Source: Streptomyces sp. YIM 130001 (GTDB taxonomy: Bacteria > Actinomycetota > Actinomycetes > Streptomycetales > Streptomycetaceae). Taken from it: 64,000 bases of DNA. The DNA lies in assembly GCF_003574445.1 (NCBI RefSeq), contig NZ_KZ984558.1, positions 62,001 through 126,000 of the forward strand, given 5' to 3'. Each line of letters opens with the position of its first letter. The stretch's first letter is position 1. The position numbers and the translations under genes were made by a program. Positions 17,600-25,945 of this stretch are shown here, piece by piece. A model generated the notes under the pieces. It saw only the letters and a list, made by a program, of their open reading frames with translations, searched no databases and was not told the origin of the DNA.

Positions 17600-18013
17600 T
17601 CAGAGGTCCGGTGCCGACCGGAGTTTGTGTACGGCCTCGATGTTGTTGCCGTCGGGATCGGTGACGAAGGCGCAGTACGCGCGGTACGAGTCCCAGGTCC
17701 GCGGCGCATGCCGTGAGACGCCTCCGGCGGAGAGCGCCGCGGCGTGGAAGGCGTCGACGGCGTCCGGAGTGAGAGCGGTGAAGGCCAGGTGCAGACCCCG
17801 GGTGACGCCCGAGTCGTCCGGCGCCCGCTCCAGGGAGAGCGAGGGGGTGTCGTGGTCCGGCGTCCAGTACTCCGTCACGTCCGCGTCGCGGTAGCCGATC
17901 GTGACGCCGAGTGGTGCGAGGACGGCCGTGTAGAACGTCTCGCTCGCCGCCGGGTCGGAGGCGAAGACGCCGAGGTGGTGGATGAAGGGCCAGCCGTGGA
18001 GGGGAGAGCTCAT
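17600..18013 (-). CDS. VOC-family (glyoxalase/dioxygenase superfamily) protein
   Basis: This 137-residue protein is a single VOC domain made of two beta-alpha-beta-beta-beta modules: FIHHLGVFASDPAASETFYT opens the first, and HLAFTALTPDAVDAFHAAAL and CAFVTDPDGNNIEAV the second. The first-strand HH and late Glu (NNIEAV) could be metal ligands. No strong ribosome-binding site is seen before ATG 18013, so it may be leaderless; a longer form with 65 extra residues is open but has unlikely composition. Function could be thiol transfer, dioxygenation or resistance by binding. Unassigned. Confidence 0.8.
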   Translation of the reverse strand: MSSPLHGWPFIHHLGVFASDPAASETFYTAVLAPLGVTIGYRDADVTEYWTPDHDTPSLSLERAPDDSGVTRGLHLAFTALTPDAVDAFHAAALSAGGVSRHAPRTWDSYRAYCAFVTDPDGNNIEAVHKLRSAPDL

Positions 18014-18261
18014 GGCGGTCGAGCGTAGAGGGAGGGGCCGAGGTCCGGTGGAGGCCGGAGCGTGTCGGGGCGAGGGCGCGTCCCGCCACTCAGGCTCTGG
18101 TGGAGGTACAGGTGGGCGGGGCCGTCTCGGCATCGACCTGAAGTTGAAGTGGAGGTTGACAGTTTGAGGCCTGTCCGAGAGGGACGGTGATGGAGTCATG
18201 TCTTGCACTCCCGCCTCCCGCTCGCCGGAATTTCCGTGCCGCGTACGGTGGTTGGACGGTC

Positions 18262-18720
18262 ATGACCAACACCCCGGGCCCGCGTGCTCTCACCGACGGC
18301 GAACTCTCCGCGCTCCTCGCCGAGCAGCGGTTCGGCACCCTCGCCACGCAGAAGCGCAACGGCAGGCCGCACCTGGCGACCGTGGCGTACCGGTGGGACC
18401 CGGAGACCCGGATCGTGCGCGTCTCGACGACCGCGGACCGCGCCAAACCGAAGCATCTCGGCCGCAACGCCCACGCGGCCATCCACGTCCAGGGCCCCGA
18501 CGTCTGGACCTTCGCCGTCGCTGAGGGTGCGGCCGAGGTCTCGCCGGTGACCACGGATCCCGGCGACGAGGTGGGCAGGGAGTTGCTCACGCTGGTGCCC
18601 GCGGACGCACGGCCGGACGATCTCGCGGAGTTCTGGGAGCAGCAGATCGCGGAGCGTCGTGTGGTGATCCGCTTGAAGGCGGACCGGCTCTACGGAACGG
18701 CGCTGGACTTCTCCTCGTGA
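18262..18720 (+). CDS. PPOX-class F420/FMN-binding protein
   Basis: This 152-residue split-barrel protein is of the pyridoxamine-phosphate-oxidase-like family (F420-binding TIGR03618 type). Signatures are LLAEQRFGTLATQKRNGRPH and VAYRWDPETRIVRVSTTADRAK, then HAAIHVQGPDVWTFAVAEG. It probably binds FMN or F420 and reduces or scavenges an unknown small molecule. ATG 18262 fits the family's usual N-terminus; 25 in-frame codons upstream lack homology features. It is divergent from the VOC gene. Confidence 0.85.
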   Translation: MTNTPGPRALTDGELSALLAEQRFGTLATQKRNGRPHLATVAYRWDPETRIVRVSTTADRAKPKHLGRNAHAAIHVQGPDVWTFAVAEGAAEVSPVTTDPGDEVGRELLTLVPADARPDDLAEFWEQQIAERRVVIRLKADRLYGTALDFSS

Positions 18721-19179
18721 GGCGGCCGCGGCGGGCACCTGTAGATCACCGGCCGCCGTGGGCGATCGGACCCGGCCAACCGGGCCCGCACGGGGCGGGG
18801 CTCCGCGGCGCACGGACCGCTCGGTTCCAGCGTGGCCGGGTGCGAGGCGTGGGGCGCGCGGGGCCTGTGCCGACGACCTTGTGGACCGGGAGGTCAGCGA
18901 CGGCCGGAGCCTCGGCGCCCGGTGCGTGTGCGGGAGTCGCAAGCCGGGCTCGGCCGGGCTCCGGCGTCGCCGGCAGGCCCCTTGGGGCCGGGGTCGGGTG
19001 TCGGCCAAATCCCGTGATGCATATGCCTCGGTCAGCGGCACTCCGCGACAATGGCCGTCGGCGAAGGGCCGTGCACGCCCGACAGGGCCGCACGTGCAGC
19101 CGTTCGCCGGACCGCCACCGGTCCGTCACGGCCCCAGGGCTGCCGCCCGTGCCGTGACGCGCGGCGCGAGGGAGCCGCT
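18721..19179. other. 459-bp region with no convincing gene
   Basis: No reading frame here has plausible composition and start site together. It contains GATGCATATGCC (19016-19027), similar to the GGCATATGCC at 12269-12278, but no clear -10 element was found beside it. Overlapping open frames in several phases look like GC-driven artefacts. Confidence 0.45.
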
Positions 19180-19599
19180 GTGCATCAGGAGTTCCTGTGC
19201 CAGGTCACCGCGTACGGCATGTCTGCCGGGCAATGGGTCGGTGTCCCGCTGGGCTCCTACCGGGCGCCGTCGCTCTCCCTCGCTCTGTGGTGGATGCGGG
19301 AGCGGGCGACCTGGATGGCGGAGCGTCTCGACCCCTTGCCGGAGTCGTGCCGGTGGCCGGTGCGCGCCTTGGTGCCCGTCGCCGACGACGTACCGGACGC
19401 GCCGGGTGAGTTGCGTGCCTGGCGGGACGACCGGGCCGGTCAGGATGCGGCGGGCGACCGCCTTGCGCGCGGCTTGCTCGTCAGGTTCGCCACCCGGGAC
19501 GACACCACGGTCTACGAGCTGCTCGCCGAGTCCGTGGACGCGCTGCGGATCCAGCGCGCGGCGCTGATCGACGTCCCGTCGCTGGGCGCATCGGCCTGA
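19180..19599 (+). CDS. Protein of unknown function, 139 residues
   Basis: GTG 19180 follows GAGGGAG with 5-base spacing, which supports this start. The protein is soluble and acidic, with Trp-rich helical stretches (GQWVGVPLGSYRAPS, LALWWMRERATWMAERL) and a C-terminal part ending LLAESVDALRIQR. No signal peptide or membrane segment. I do not recognise a family. It precedes the luciferase-like gene by 173 bp and is probably a separate unit. Confidence 0.6.
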   Translation: MHQEFLCQVTAYGMSAGQWVGVPLGSYRAPSLSLALWWMRERATWMAERLDPLPESCRWPVRALVPVADDVPDAPGELRAWRDDRAGQDAAGDRLARGLLVRFATRDDTTVYELLAESVDALRIQRAALIDVPSLGASA

Positions 19600-19721
19600 G
19601 CCGGGCCCTGCGCGAGCCCGCGCGCACGGTGAGCGTCTGGCGGGGCGGCGAAAGATGCCTGGTCAGGCTGCAGAGCCGGAAGAAGGAATAGGTCGAGGAC
19701 CACTGCCGTTGACGGGTATGA

Positions 19722-19755
19722 TTCAATCTTCAACTACTGAGGATCGAAGAATCGA
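19722..19755. promoter_or_regulatory. Imperfect inverted repeat before the monooxygenase/FMN reductase operon
   Basis: Arms TTCAATCTTCAA (19722-19733) and TCGAAGAATCGA (19744-19755) match at 9 of 12 positions when one is inverted, with a 10-bp gap. TTGACG (19709-19714) lies just upstream as a possible -35. The site ends 17 bp before ATG 19773, suggesting repression by a MarR/TetR-like protein not encoded nearby. Confidence 0.45.
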
Positions 19756-19772
19756 CCCGAGAGGTGAGCTCC

Positions 19773-20876
19773 ATGCAGTTCGGCATCTTCACCGTCGGTG
19801 ACGTCACCACCGACCCGACCACCGGCCGCACGCCGAGCGAGCACGAGCGGATCAAGGCGACCGTGGCGATCGCACAGAAGGCCGAGGAGGTGGGCCTGGA
19901 CGTGTTCGCGACCGGTGAGCACCACAACCCGCCGTTCGTGCCCTCGTCGCCGACCACGCTGCTCGGCCACATCGCGGCCAGGACCGAGAACCTGATCCTT
20001 TCCACGTCCACCACGCTGATCACCACCAACGACCCGGTGAAGATCGCCGAGGACTACGCCTATCTGCAGCACCTGGCCGACGGGCGGGTCGACCTGATGA
20101 TGGGCCGCGGCAACACCGGCCCCGTCTACCCGTGGTTCGGCAAGGACATCCGGCAGGGAGTCGAGCTCGCGGTCGAGAACTATGCGCTGCTGTACAAGCT
20201 GTGGCGCGAGGACGTGGTCGACTGGGCCGGCAAGTTCCGCACCCCGCTGCAGTCCTTCACCTCGACGCCGAGGCCGCTCGACGGAGTGCCCCCGTTCGTC
20301 TGGCACGGCTCGATCCGCACGCCGGAGATCGCGGAGCAGGCGGCGTACTACGGCGACGGGTTCTTCCACAACAACATCTTCTGGCCGATGTCCCACACCA
20401 AGAAGATGGTCGAGCTGTACCGGACCAAGTACGCCTACCACGGCCACGGAACGCCCGAGCAGGCCATCGTCGGACTCGGCGGGCAGGCGTTCATGCGAAA
20501 GAACTCGCAGGACGCGGTGCGCGAGTTCCGTCCATACTTCGACAACGCGCCCGTGTACGGCCACGGTCCGTCCCTCGAGGACTTCAGCACCCAGACGCCG
20601 CTCACCGTGGGGTCGCCGCAGCAGGTCGTCGAGCGCACGCTCGGCTTCCGTGACGCGATCGGTGACTATCAGCGGCAGCTGTTCCTGATGGACCACGCGG
20701 GGTTGCCGCTGAAGACGGTCCTCGAGCAGCTCGACATGCTCGGCGAGGAGGTCGTACCCGTACTGCGCAAGGAGTTCGCCCGGCTGCGGCCGGCCGGCGT
20801 CCCCGAGACCGCGCCGCCGCACCCGGCGGTGTCCGGCACCCCCGCCCGTCCCGTCGACGAGGAGGTCACGTCATGA
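19773..20876 (+). CDS. Luciferase-like FMN-dependent monooxygenase
   Basis: This 367-residue LLM-class monooxygenase has a TIM barrel with GLDVFATGEHHNPPF, TSTTLITTNDPVKIAEDY, LADGRVDLMMGRGNTG and a substrate-side WHGSIRTPEIAEQAAYYGDGFF. It would use reduced FMN supplied by the coupled next gene. ATG 19773 is preferred because GAGAGG is 8 bases upstream; an in-frame GTG at 19764 has none. It belongs to the group often annotated as CE1758-type monooxygenase with a CE1759-type reductase. It has no Cys and seven internal Met, unlike the Met-free paralogues at 30369 and 35280. Possible substrates are organosulfur or other heteroatom compounds. Confidence 0.88.
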   Translation: MQFGIFTVGDVTTDPTTGRTPSEHERIKATVAIAQKAEEVGLDVFATGEHHNPPFVPSSPTTLLGHIAARTENLILSTSTTLITTNDPVKIAEDYAYLQHLADGRVDLMMGRGNTGPVYPWFGKDIRQGVELAVENYALLYKLWREDVVDWAGKFRTPLQSFTSTPRPLDGVPPFVWHGSIRTPEIAEQAAYYGDGFFHNNIFWPMSHTKKMVELYRTKYAYHGHGTPEQAIVGLGGQAFMRKNSQDAVREFRPYFDNAPVYGHGPSLEDFSTQTPLTVGSPQQVVERTLGFRDAIGDYQRQLFLMDHAGLPLKTVLEQLDMLGEEVVPVLRKEFARLRPAGVPETAPPHPAVSGTPARPVDEEVTS

Positions 20877-21514
20877 CCACGGTCACCCAGGCGCCCGCTC
20901 CGGAGGTCACGGCCGAGGAGCGGACACCGGTCAGGCTGGTCGCCGTCTCGGCGGGGCTGCGTGCTCCGTCCTCGACCAGGCTGCTCGCCGACCGGCTGAC
21001 CGAGGCCGCGCGCAACGCCCTGGTGGACCAGGGGCACGAGGTCGAGGTGCAGGTCGTCGAACTGCGGGAACTCGCGGTCCCGATCGCCCATCACCTGGTG
21101 GCCGGGTTCCCTCCGCCGGTGCTCGACGAGGCGCTCGAGACCGTCACCTCGGCCGACGGCGTGATCGCGGTGACGCCGGTGTTCGCGGCTTCGTACAGCG
21201 GCCTCTTCAAGTCGTTCGTGGACCTGATCGAGCCGGATGCGCTGGCCGGGAAGCCCGTGCTGATCGGCGCCACCGGCGGCACGGCACGGCATTCGCTGGT
21301 TCTGGAGCACGCCATGCGCCCGCTGTTCGCCTTCGCTCGGGCCGTGGTCGCACCGACGGCCGTGTTCGCGGCCGCCGAGGACTGGGGCGGAAGCGGCGAC
21401 CCGCTCACCGATACGCTCCCGGCCCGGATCGAGCGGGCCGGCGCGCAGTTCGCCCGGCTGGTGGCTCAGACCCCTGCCACGGTGGGCCGGCAGGTGGCGT
21501 CGGTCTTCGGGTGA
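20873..21514 (+). CDS. NAD(P)H-dependent FMN reductase (SsuE-like)
   Basis: This 213-residue flavodoxin-fold reductase has flavin phosphate-binding VSAGLRAPSSTRLLADRL, VVELREL and the flavin-binding AVTPVFAASYSGLFKSFVDL, then GATGGTARHSL. It resembles the CE1759/SsuE FMN reductases that feed two-component monooxygenases. The ATGA overlap (20873-20876) makes it the obvious partner of the preceding enzyme. A 20-residue N-terminal extension precedes the fold. It is convergent with the cupin gene. Confidence 0.88.
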   Translation: MTTVTQAPAPEVTAEERTPVRLVAVSAGLRAPSSTRLLADRLTEAARNALVDQGHEVEVQVVELRELAVPIAHHLVAGFPPPVLDEALETVTSADGVIAVTPVFAASYSGLFKSFVDLIEPDALAGKPVLIGATGGTARHSLVLEHAMRPLFAFARAVVAPTAVFAAAEDWGGSGDPLTDTLPARIERAGAQFARLVAQTPATVGRQVASVFG

Positions 21515-21563
21515 ACCGAAGGCGCCGCGGCTCAGCGCTGCCGACGGAGTCCGGTACGGCGAT

Positions 21564-22112
21564 TCACGCCGTGCCGGGCTCCTTGCCGAGTACGTACAGC
21601 TCAGGAAGGTTCACCACGATGGCCTCCTGTGTGCTGCGGGCGATCACCACGACCGCCTCCTCGTCGCCGCTCGGATTCTCCTCCCGGTGCGGGACGTGCG
21701 GCGGTACGAAGATGTAGTCGCCGGGCGAGGTGCGGATCCGCACCTCCTCGGGTGTACCGCTCGAGTCGTCGAGGAACACGAACTCCGGGTGACCGGCGAC
21801 GACATGGATCGCCGTCTCGGACTCGCCGTGGTGATGGTTCGACGAGGCGGTCCTCGGAGCCACATGGGTCTGGCCCATCCAGATGCGCTCGGACCCGACC
21901 GTGCCGCCGCTGATCGCGGCGAACCGCCGCATCCCCTCGCTCTGCGCCGTCCCGTCGTCGACGTCCGCCGCCCGGACGTGGTGCAACCTGGCGCGCAGAG
22001 CGCCCAGTTCACCGCGCCGGTCCGGAAGGTCGGGGTGGAAGGCGTCGTGCCCGGCGCCGGATCCGTCAGCGGGCTGATGAGAGGCCGGGGAAGGGGTGTG
22101 CGAGGTGGCCAT
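21564..22112 (-). CDS. Cupin-domain protein
   Basis: This 182-residue protein has one cupin barrel. Motif 1 is NHHHGESETAIHVVAG, giving the two-His-one-Glu metal site, and motif 2 is PHVPHREENPSG. About 55 N-terminal residues are variable. It could be a metal-dependent dioxygenase, isomerase or sensor. Its promoter overlaps the candidate Rrf2 operator at 22264-22287: TTGACA (22275-22270, minus) and TACCGT (22251-22246) are 18 bp apart. This suggests it belongs to the Rrf2-controlled sulfur region. Confidence 0.82.
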   Translation of the reverse strand: MATSHTPSPASHQPADGSGAGHDAFHPDLPDRRGELGALRARLHHVRAADVDDGTAQSEGMRRFAAISGGTVGSERIWMGQTHVAPRTASSNHHHGESETAIHVVAGHPEFVFLDDSSGTPEEVRIRTSPGDYIFVPPHVPHREENPSGDEEAVVVIARSTQEAIVVNLPELYVLGKEPGTA

Positions 22113-22245
22113 GTGCTCCCTGCTCTGCGGGCGGGCCGACGATGTGTGCGGCGGAATGCGAGGGGTGGGCGCGGTGTTGCGACGAACGACCCGCGCCGAA
22201 TGATCGTGAGTCCGGGGGCCGTCCGCGGAGCGCGATCCTGCGGTG

Positions 22246-22288
22246 ACGGTAGAGAGCGCGGCGAATGGATGTCAAGATGTGTCCATTG
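22246..22288 (-). promoter_or_regulatory. Cupin promoter overlapping candidate Rrf2 operator
   Basis: AATGGA (22264-22269) and TCCATT (22282-22287) form a 6-bp inverted repeat 12 bp apart. The minus-strand -35 TTGACA (22275-22270) lies within it, and -10 TACCGT is at 22251-22246. The plus-strand decamer GTGTCCATTG (22279-22288) recurs at 23896-23905 before the ABC operon. Location between the cupin and Rrf2 genes fits autoregulation. Confidence 0.5.
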
Positions 22289-22388
22289 CCGCCGACCTCT
22301 GTGTTCCGCCCACGGCGCCGGGCCGGACCGGGGTCATCGGCGGACCGGAAGACTTCGACCACATCGGCGTATCGGGGAGACGGTGCTC

Positions 22389-22841
22389 ATGCAGATCTCG
22401 GCCAAGTCCGACTACGCGGTGCGCGCGCTCGTCGAGCTGGCCGCCGACAGTGCGCGACCGCTCAACTGCGAGAGCATCGCGGAGGCGCAGCAGATCCCCT
22501 TCCGCTTCCTCAAGTCGGTCTTCCGTGACCTGCGTTCGGCCGGTCTCGTGCGCAGCCAGCGCGGCTGCGAGGGCGGATACTGGCTCGGCCGCGAAGCGGA
22601 CTCCATCACGGTGGCCGAGGTGATGACCGCGGTCGACGGGGCGTTCTTCACCGTACGCGGCGAGGAGCCCGGCGGGCCGGAGGCCGAGGCCTCGGTGCCC
22701 GCTCTGTGGCAGCAGGTCGAGGCGGCGGCGCGCGCGCTTCTGGGGCGTACCACGATCGGCGAACTCGCCCGGTCCGACGGGCAGTCGGCCGGCGGCCGGG
22801 ACGGCGACCCGCACGCCGAGCCCGCCGCGGTACCGGCGTGA
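22389..22841 (+). CDS. Rrf2-family transcriptional regulator without an iron-sulfur cluster
   Basis: This 150-residue regulator has the winged helix MQISAKSDYAVRALVELA, the recognition region QQIPFRFLKSVFRDLRSAGL and the wing RSQRGCEGGYWLGR. It has only Cys27 and Cys60, and none in the 85-110 region where IscR/NsrR place their three cluster ligands, so it should sense something other than Fe-S status. CymR, the Firmicute cysteine/sulfur regulator, is the best-known cluster-free member and fits the sulfur-related neighbours. ATG 22389 is preferred over GTG 22383 on spacing from GGGGAG. It overlaps the next gene by GTGA. Confidence 0.88.
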   Translation: MQISAKSDYAVRALVELAADSARPLNCESIAEAQQIPFRFLKSVFRDLRSAGLVRSQRGCEGGYWLGREADSITVAEVMTAVDGAFFTVRGEEPGGPEAEASVPALWQQVEAAARALLGRTTIGELARSDGQSAGGRDGDPHAEPAAVPA

Positions 22842-23740
22842 ACGGCACGGACGCCGGCGACGTGGCGGAGCGCCCGACGGTCACCGAGTTCACCGACCCC
22901 GCCTGCCCCTGGGCCTGGGGCTCCGAACCCGTCGTGCGTCTGCTGCGCCATGCCCTGGCGCCCGTGGCCCACTGGCGTCGGGTGTACGGAATCCTCTTCG
23001 ACGAGGACGACGACCCGGCTCCCGACCCCGCGGCGGAGGCGCGGTGGTACGACGGCTTCATCCGGGACGTCACGGCCCACACCGGCGCTCCGCGCGCCGC
23101 GGAGCTGCTCCGGCTCACCCGGAGCAGCTGGCCCGCCTCGGTCGCGGCGAAGTGTGCCGAGGCACAAGGGGAGCAGGTGGCGGACCGGGTGCTGCGTCGG
23201 CTGCGCGAGACCACCTTCATCACCGGCGAGCCTGCCGACAGCCCCGAACTGATCCGCCAGGCGCTGGTGGGTGTGCGCGGGCTCGATGTGGAGGCGCTGT
23301 TCGACGAGGTGGCGACGAGTCGGGCCCGAGAGGCTGTGCGCGCGGACCGGGCCGAGGCACGGCGCCCGCTCGCCGCCGTGCACGAGTCCGTCGGTGACGG
23401 GCCGCATCCCGGGCGGGTCAAGGAAGTTGACGCCGGTCACCGGTATGCGCTGCCCACGCTGCTCTTCGAGGGGCCGGGCGGGTTGGTGTGCGTGCCGGGG
23501 TGGCGGCCGCTCGGGGACTACCTGGACGCGGCGGCGACGGCTTTCGGTGCGGTGACGCCGTTCGTGCCGCTCGGCCCCGATGCGGCGTTGGCGCACTGGC
23601 GGAGCCTGACCGAGCCCGAACTCCGCTTGCTGACGGGGGAGGAGCAGGCTCCCGGCGGGGCGATTCCGGTGGCCACGGGGAACGGAACGCTGTGGCTGCA
23701 TCCCGCGGAGGCGGCGGAACATCCGGCGCGTACGCGCTGA
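22838..23740 (+). CDS. DsbA-fold (FrnE-like) thioredoxin-superfamily protein
   Basis: This 300-residue protein is coupled to the Rrf2 gene by a GTGA overlap. The N-terminus reads VTEFTDPACPWAWGSEP: a thioredoxin-fold active site with CPWA in place of CxxC, so one catalytic Cys remains. The helical insertion and a cis-Pro-like ALPTLLFEG follow the DsbA/FrnE order. Two further Cys lie apart from the active site. It has no signal peptide and no internal Met, so it is cytoplasmic. A single-Cys site suggests glutathione/mycothiol-type or isomerase chemistry. Pairing with a Rrf2 regulator suggests a role in thiol homeostasis. Confidence 0.78.
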   Translation: MNGTDAGDVAERPTVTEFTDPACPWAWGSEPVVRLLRHALAPVAHWRRVYGILFDEDDDPAPDPAAEARWYDGFIRDVTAHTGAPRAAELLRLTRSSWPASVAAKCAEAQGEQVADRVLRRLRETTFITGEPADSPELIRQALVGVRGLDVEALFDEVATSRAREAVRADRAEARRPLAAVHESVGDGPHPGRVKEVDAGHRYALPTLLFEGPGGLVCVPGWRPLGDYLDAAATAFGAVTPFVPLGPDAALAHWRSLTEPELRLLTGEEQAPGGAIPVATGNGTLWLHPAEAAEHPARTR

Positions 23741-24322
23741 TTCGGCCCCGCCGTTGCGGTGGCGATGCGAGTGGCCCGGGGCTGCGGCGTGCACGTGTCC
23801 GTCACCCGCCCCCACGCCCTGTCCTGCGGCCTCGTACTGCGCCGCGCGGGCGAAAGCGCAGGTCGTCGAGGTCTCGGGTGATGAGACACCTTGAGGTGTC
23901 CATTGACAGGTGGGTGATGCGGCCGTGAGGATACGAGGCATGCATCCGCTGCACCCCGGCGTCGTCTGCCGCTACGTGGACTACCGACGCACTTCCAGCG
24001 CTCTCTGTCGCTGACCCGTTCCGTCGGCCCGGCTCCGGCTTCCACGCCCCGGCCGCCGAGCGGCCCCGGCCTCACTCCGTGTGGCTGATGGTCCCGAACT
24101 CCCGGACTCGCACCCTCGCCGCAGTCCGTACGGCACTCCCGCCCGACCGCACCACCGGCGTGACTCACACGCCGTGACACCGGCATGACATCCAACAGGC
24201 CTGCCCACGCGGGTGGTTGATGCCTGCCGCGCCCTCCCTGCGCGATCCGTCCCTCGCCCCCGCCCTCCCGGCTCCCGTCGGTCTGCCCACGCGTCCCGGC
24301 GCGACCGAGAAAGGTGTGCCCC
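23741..24322. other. Leader region of the ABC/monooxygenase operon, 582 bp
   Basis: No gene is supported. The notable feature is the operator/promoter at 23885-23932. The remaining 390 bp before the binding-protein gene have no convincing coding frame, so the operon may have a long untranslated leader. Short GC-rich open frames were seen but have poor composition. Confidence 0.5.
23885..23932 (+). promoter_or_regulatory. Palindrome and promoter before the ABC/monooxygenase operon
   Basis: GACACC (23885-23890) and GGTGTC (23895-23900) form a perfect 6-bp inverted repeat around TTGA. It is directly followed by TTGACA (23903-23908), 18 bp and GAGGAT (23927-23932), a good vegetative promoter. 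The decamer GTGTCCATTG (23896-23905) is shared with the Rrf2/cupin intergenic site. A repressor bound here would overlap the -35. Confidence 0.55.
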
Positions 24323-25945
24323 ATGCCTCCGTCCCCTGCCCCGCAGGCCCCGCCGCCGGGCGCCGTCGGCGCGGACGCCCGTTCCTCGATCGCCTCCTCC
24401 TTCACATCCGGCTCAGCGCCGAGGCCGGGTCTTGGCCGGCGCTCCTTTCTCGGTCTGACCCTCGGTGCCGGCGCGGCCGTGGCCCTCACCGCCTGCGGCG
24501 GCGAAGCGACCTCGGCGTCCGGCGCCGGCGGAGGCGTCATCAAGTGGGGCTGGGACCTGCCCACTTCGTGGGACCCGGTCACGTCGTCGGCCGGCTGGGA
24601 CGTGCACGGCCTCTCCCTCGTCTACGCCGGACTCACCAAGCTCGACGAGAAGGGCAGCGCGGTACCGGCACTCGCCGGCTCCTGGAAGTACAACGACGAA
24701 GGCACCACAGTCACTTTCACCCTCCGTGACGGCCTCACCTTCAGCGACGGCAGCCCGCTGGACGCGTCCGCGGTCAAGAAGAGCATCGAACGCGGCCGCG
24801 ACTTCCCCAAGTCCCTGATCGCGTCCCAGCTGACCGGCGTCGAATCCGTCACCGCAGTGGACCGGCACACCGTCGAACTCCGTCTGAAAGAACCGGACTT
24901 CCAGCTGCCGTCACTGCTCGCCGGCAAGACCGGGATGATCGTCAACCCTCGCGCGTTCGAGAAGAACGCCTCCGCCCTGGCCACGAAACCGGCCGGCGCC
25001 GGCCCGTACACCCTTGTCTCCTACGTCCAGAACGACAAGGCCGTCCTGCGCCGCAACGACCGTTACTGGGACGCCGGGCACATCAGGACCCGCGACTTCG
25101 AGCTGTATCCGCTGCCGGAACCGTCGACCGTGGTGGCCTCTCTCGAGTCCGGCCAGTACAACGTCGCCCAGATACCCGGCAGCCAGGTCAAGGCGGCACG
25201 CGCGGCAGGTCTCGAGGTGCAGATCATCCCCTCCATGGTCGTCGCCGTCCTCGACGTCCACATCGGCCGTGAACCCTTCACGGACCCCGATGTGGCCCTC
25301 GCCCTCAAGTACGCCGTGGACCGTGAAGAGCTGCTGAAAACCGCCTCGTTCGGCTTCGGCGAGGCGACCCGGCAGCCCTTCCCGAAGGGGTACGCGGGCC
25401 ACGATGCCGCCCTCGACGAGCTCTTCCCCTACGACCCCGCCAAGGCCAGGCAGCTGCTCGCCAAGGCCGGACACGCGGACGGACTGAAGATCACTCTGTC
25501 CGCGCAGAAGGCCGAGGGCGTCCCCGAGCTGATCCAGGCGCAACTGAAGAAGGTCGGCATCACCGCGGAGATCGAGACCATCCCCGAGGACCGCGCCACC
25601 CAGATCGTGTACATCCAGCGCCAAAAGGCCCTCTACGTCGACCAGTTCGCCGGACGCGACGCCGCCACCCAGTCGTTCCAGGTGCTGTTCGGCGAGGACG
25701 GGCTGATGAATCCGGGCCGCACCACGTCACCCGAACTGGAGAAGGCGCTGGAGAAGGTGCGGCGCACCCCGCTGGACGCCCCCGAGTACCCCGAAGTGCT
25801 GCAGAAGGCGACCGGTGTCGCGGTCCGCACCATGCCGAACGTCTTCCTCTACACGGTGCCGAGGATCCTGGCCCGCAACCCGAAGGTGTCGAAGATCCCC
25901 GAGTTCAGTGTGGTCCAGCGGTTCGAGGGAGTCACCGTCTCATGA
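24323..25945 (+). CDS. Peptide-type ABC transporter substrate-binding lipoprotein (Tat signal)
   Basis: This 540-residue extracellular receptor of the SBP_bac_5 family (DppA/OppA/NikA) has a twin-arginine signal GRRSFLGLTLGAGAAVALTAC ending in a lipobox; the lipidated Cys is near residue 60. Family motifs are LAGSWKYNDEGTTVTFTLRDGLTFSDGSP and ALKYAVDREELLKTAS. A 40-residue Pro-rich stretch precedes the signal. ATG 24323 lies after GAGAAAGG; an in-frame GTG at 24314 is possible. Coupled to the permease by ATGA. The ligand could be a peptide, glutathione derivative or other organosulfur compound, given the enzymes downstream. Confidence 0.9.
   Translation: MPPSPAPQAPPPGAVGADARSSIASSFTSGSAPRPGLGRRSFLGLTLGAGAAVALTACGGEATSASGAGGGVIKWGWDLPTSWDPVTSSAGWDVHGLSLVYAGLTKLDEKGSAVPALAGSWKYNDEGTTVTFTLRDGLTFSDGSPLDASAVKKSIERGRDFPKSLIASQLTGVESVTAVDRHTVELRLKEPDFQLPSLLAGKTGMIVNPRAFEKNASALATKPAGAGPYTLVSYVQNDKAVLRRNDRYWDAGHIRTRDFELYPLPEPSTVVASLESGQYNVAQIPGSQVKAARAAGLEVQIIPSMVVAVLDVHIGREPFTDPDVALALKYAVDREELLKTASFGFGEATRQPFPKGYAGHDAALDELFPYDPAKARQLLAKAGHADGLKITLSAQKAEGVPELIQAQLKKVGITAEIETIPEDRATQIVYIQRQKALYVDQFAGRDAATQSFQVLFGEDGLMNPGRTTSPELEKALEKVRRTPLDAPEYPEVLQKATGVAVRTMPNVFLYTVPRILARNPKVSKIPEFSVVQRFEGVTVS

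Noticed and set aside
18996-19030. Second GCATATGCC-type element as another sigma-B promoter
   Set aside because: The surrounding sequence has no GGGTAY at allowed spacing on either strand, so similarity to the 12245-12270 region is limited to the short palindrome.
22412-23941. Long minus-strand open frame opposite the Rrf2 and DsbA-like genes
   Set aside because: Low-complexity Arg/Ala/Pro/Ser composition, no recognised motif; the plus-strand genes have family motifs and coupled starts.
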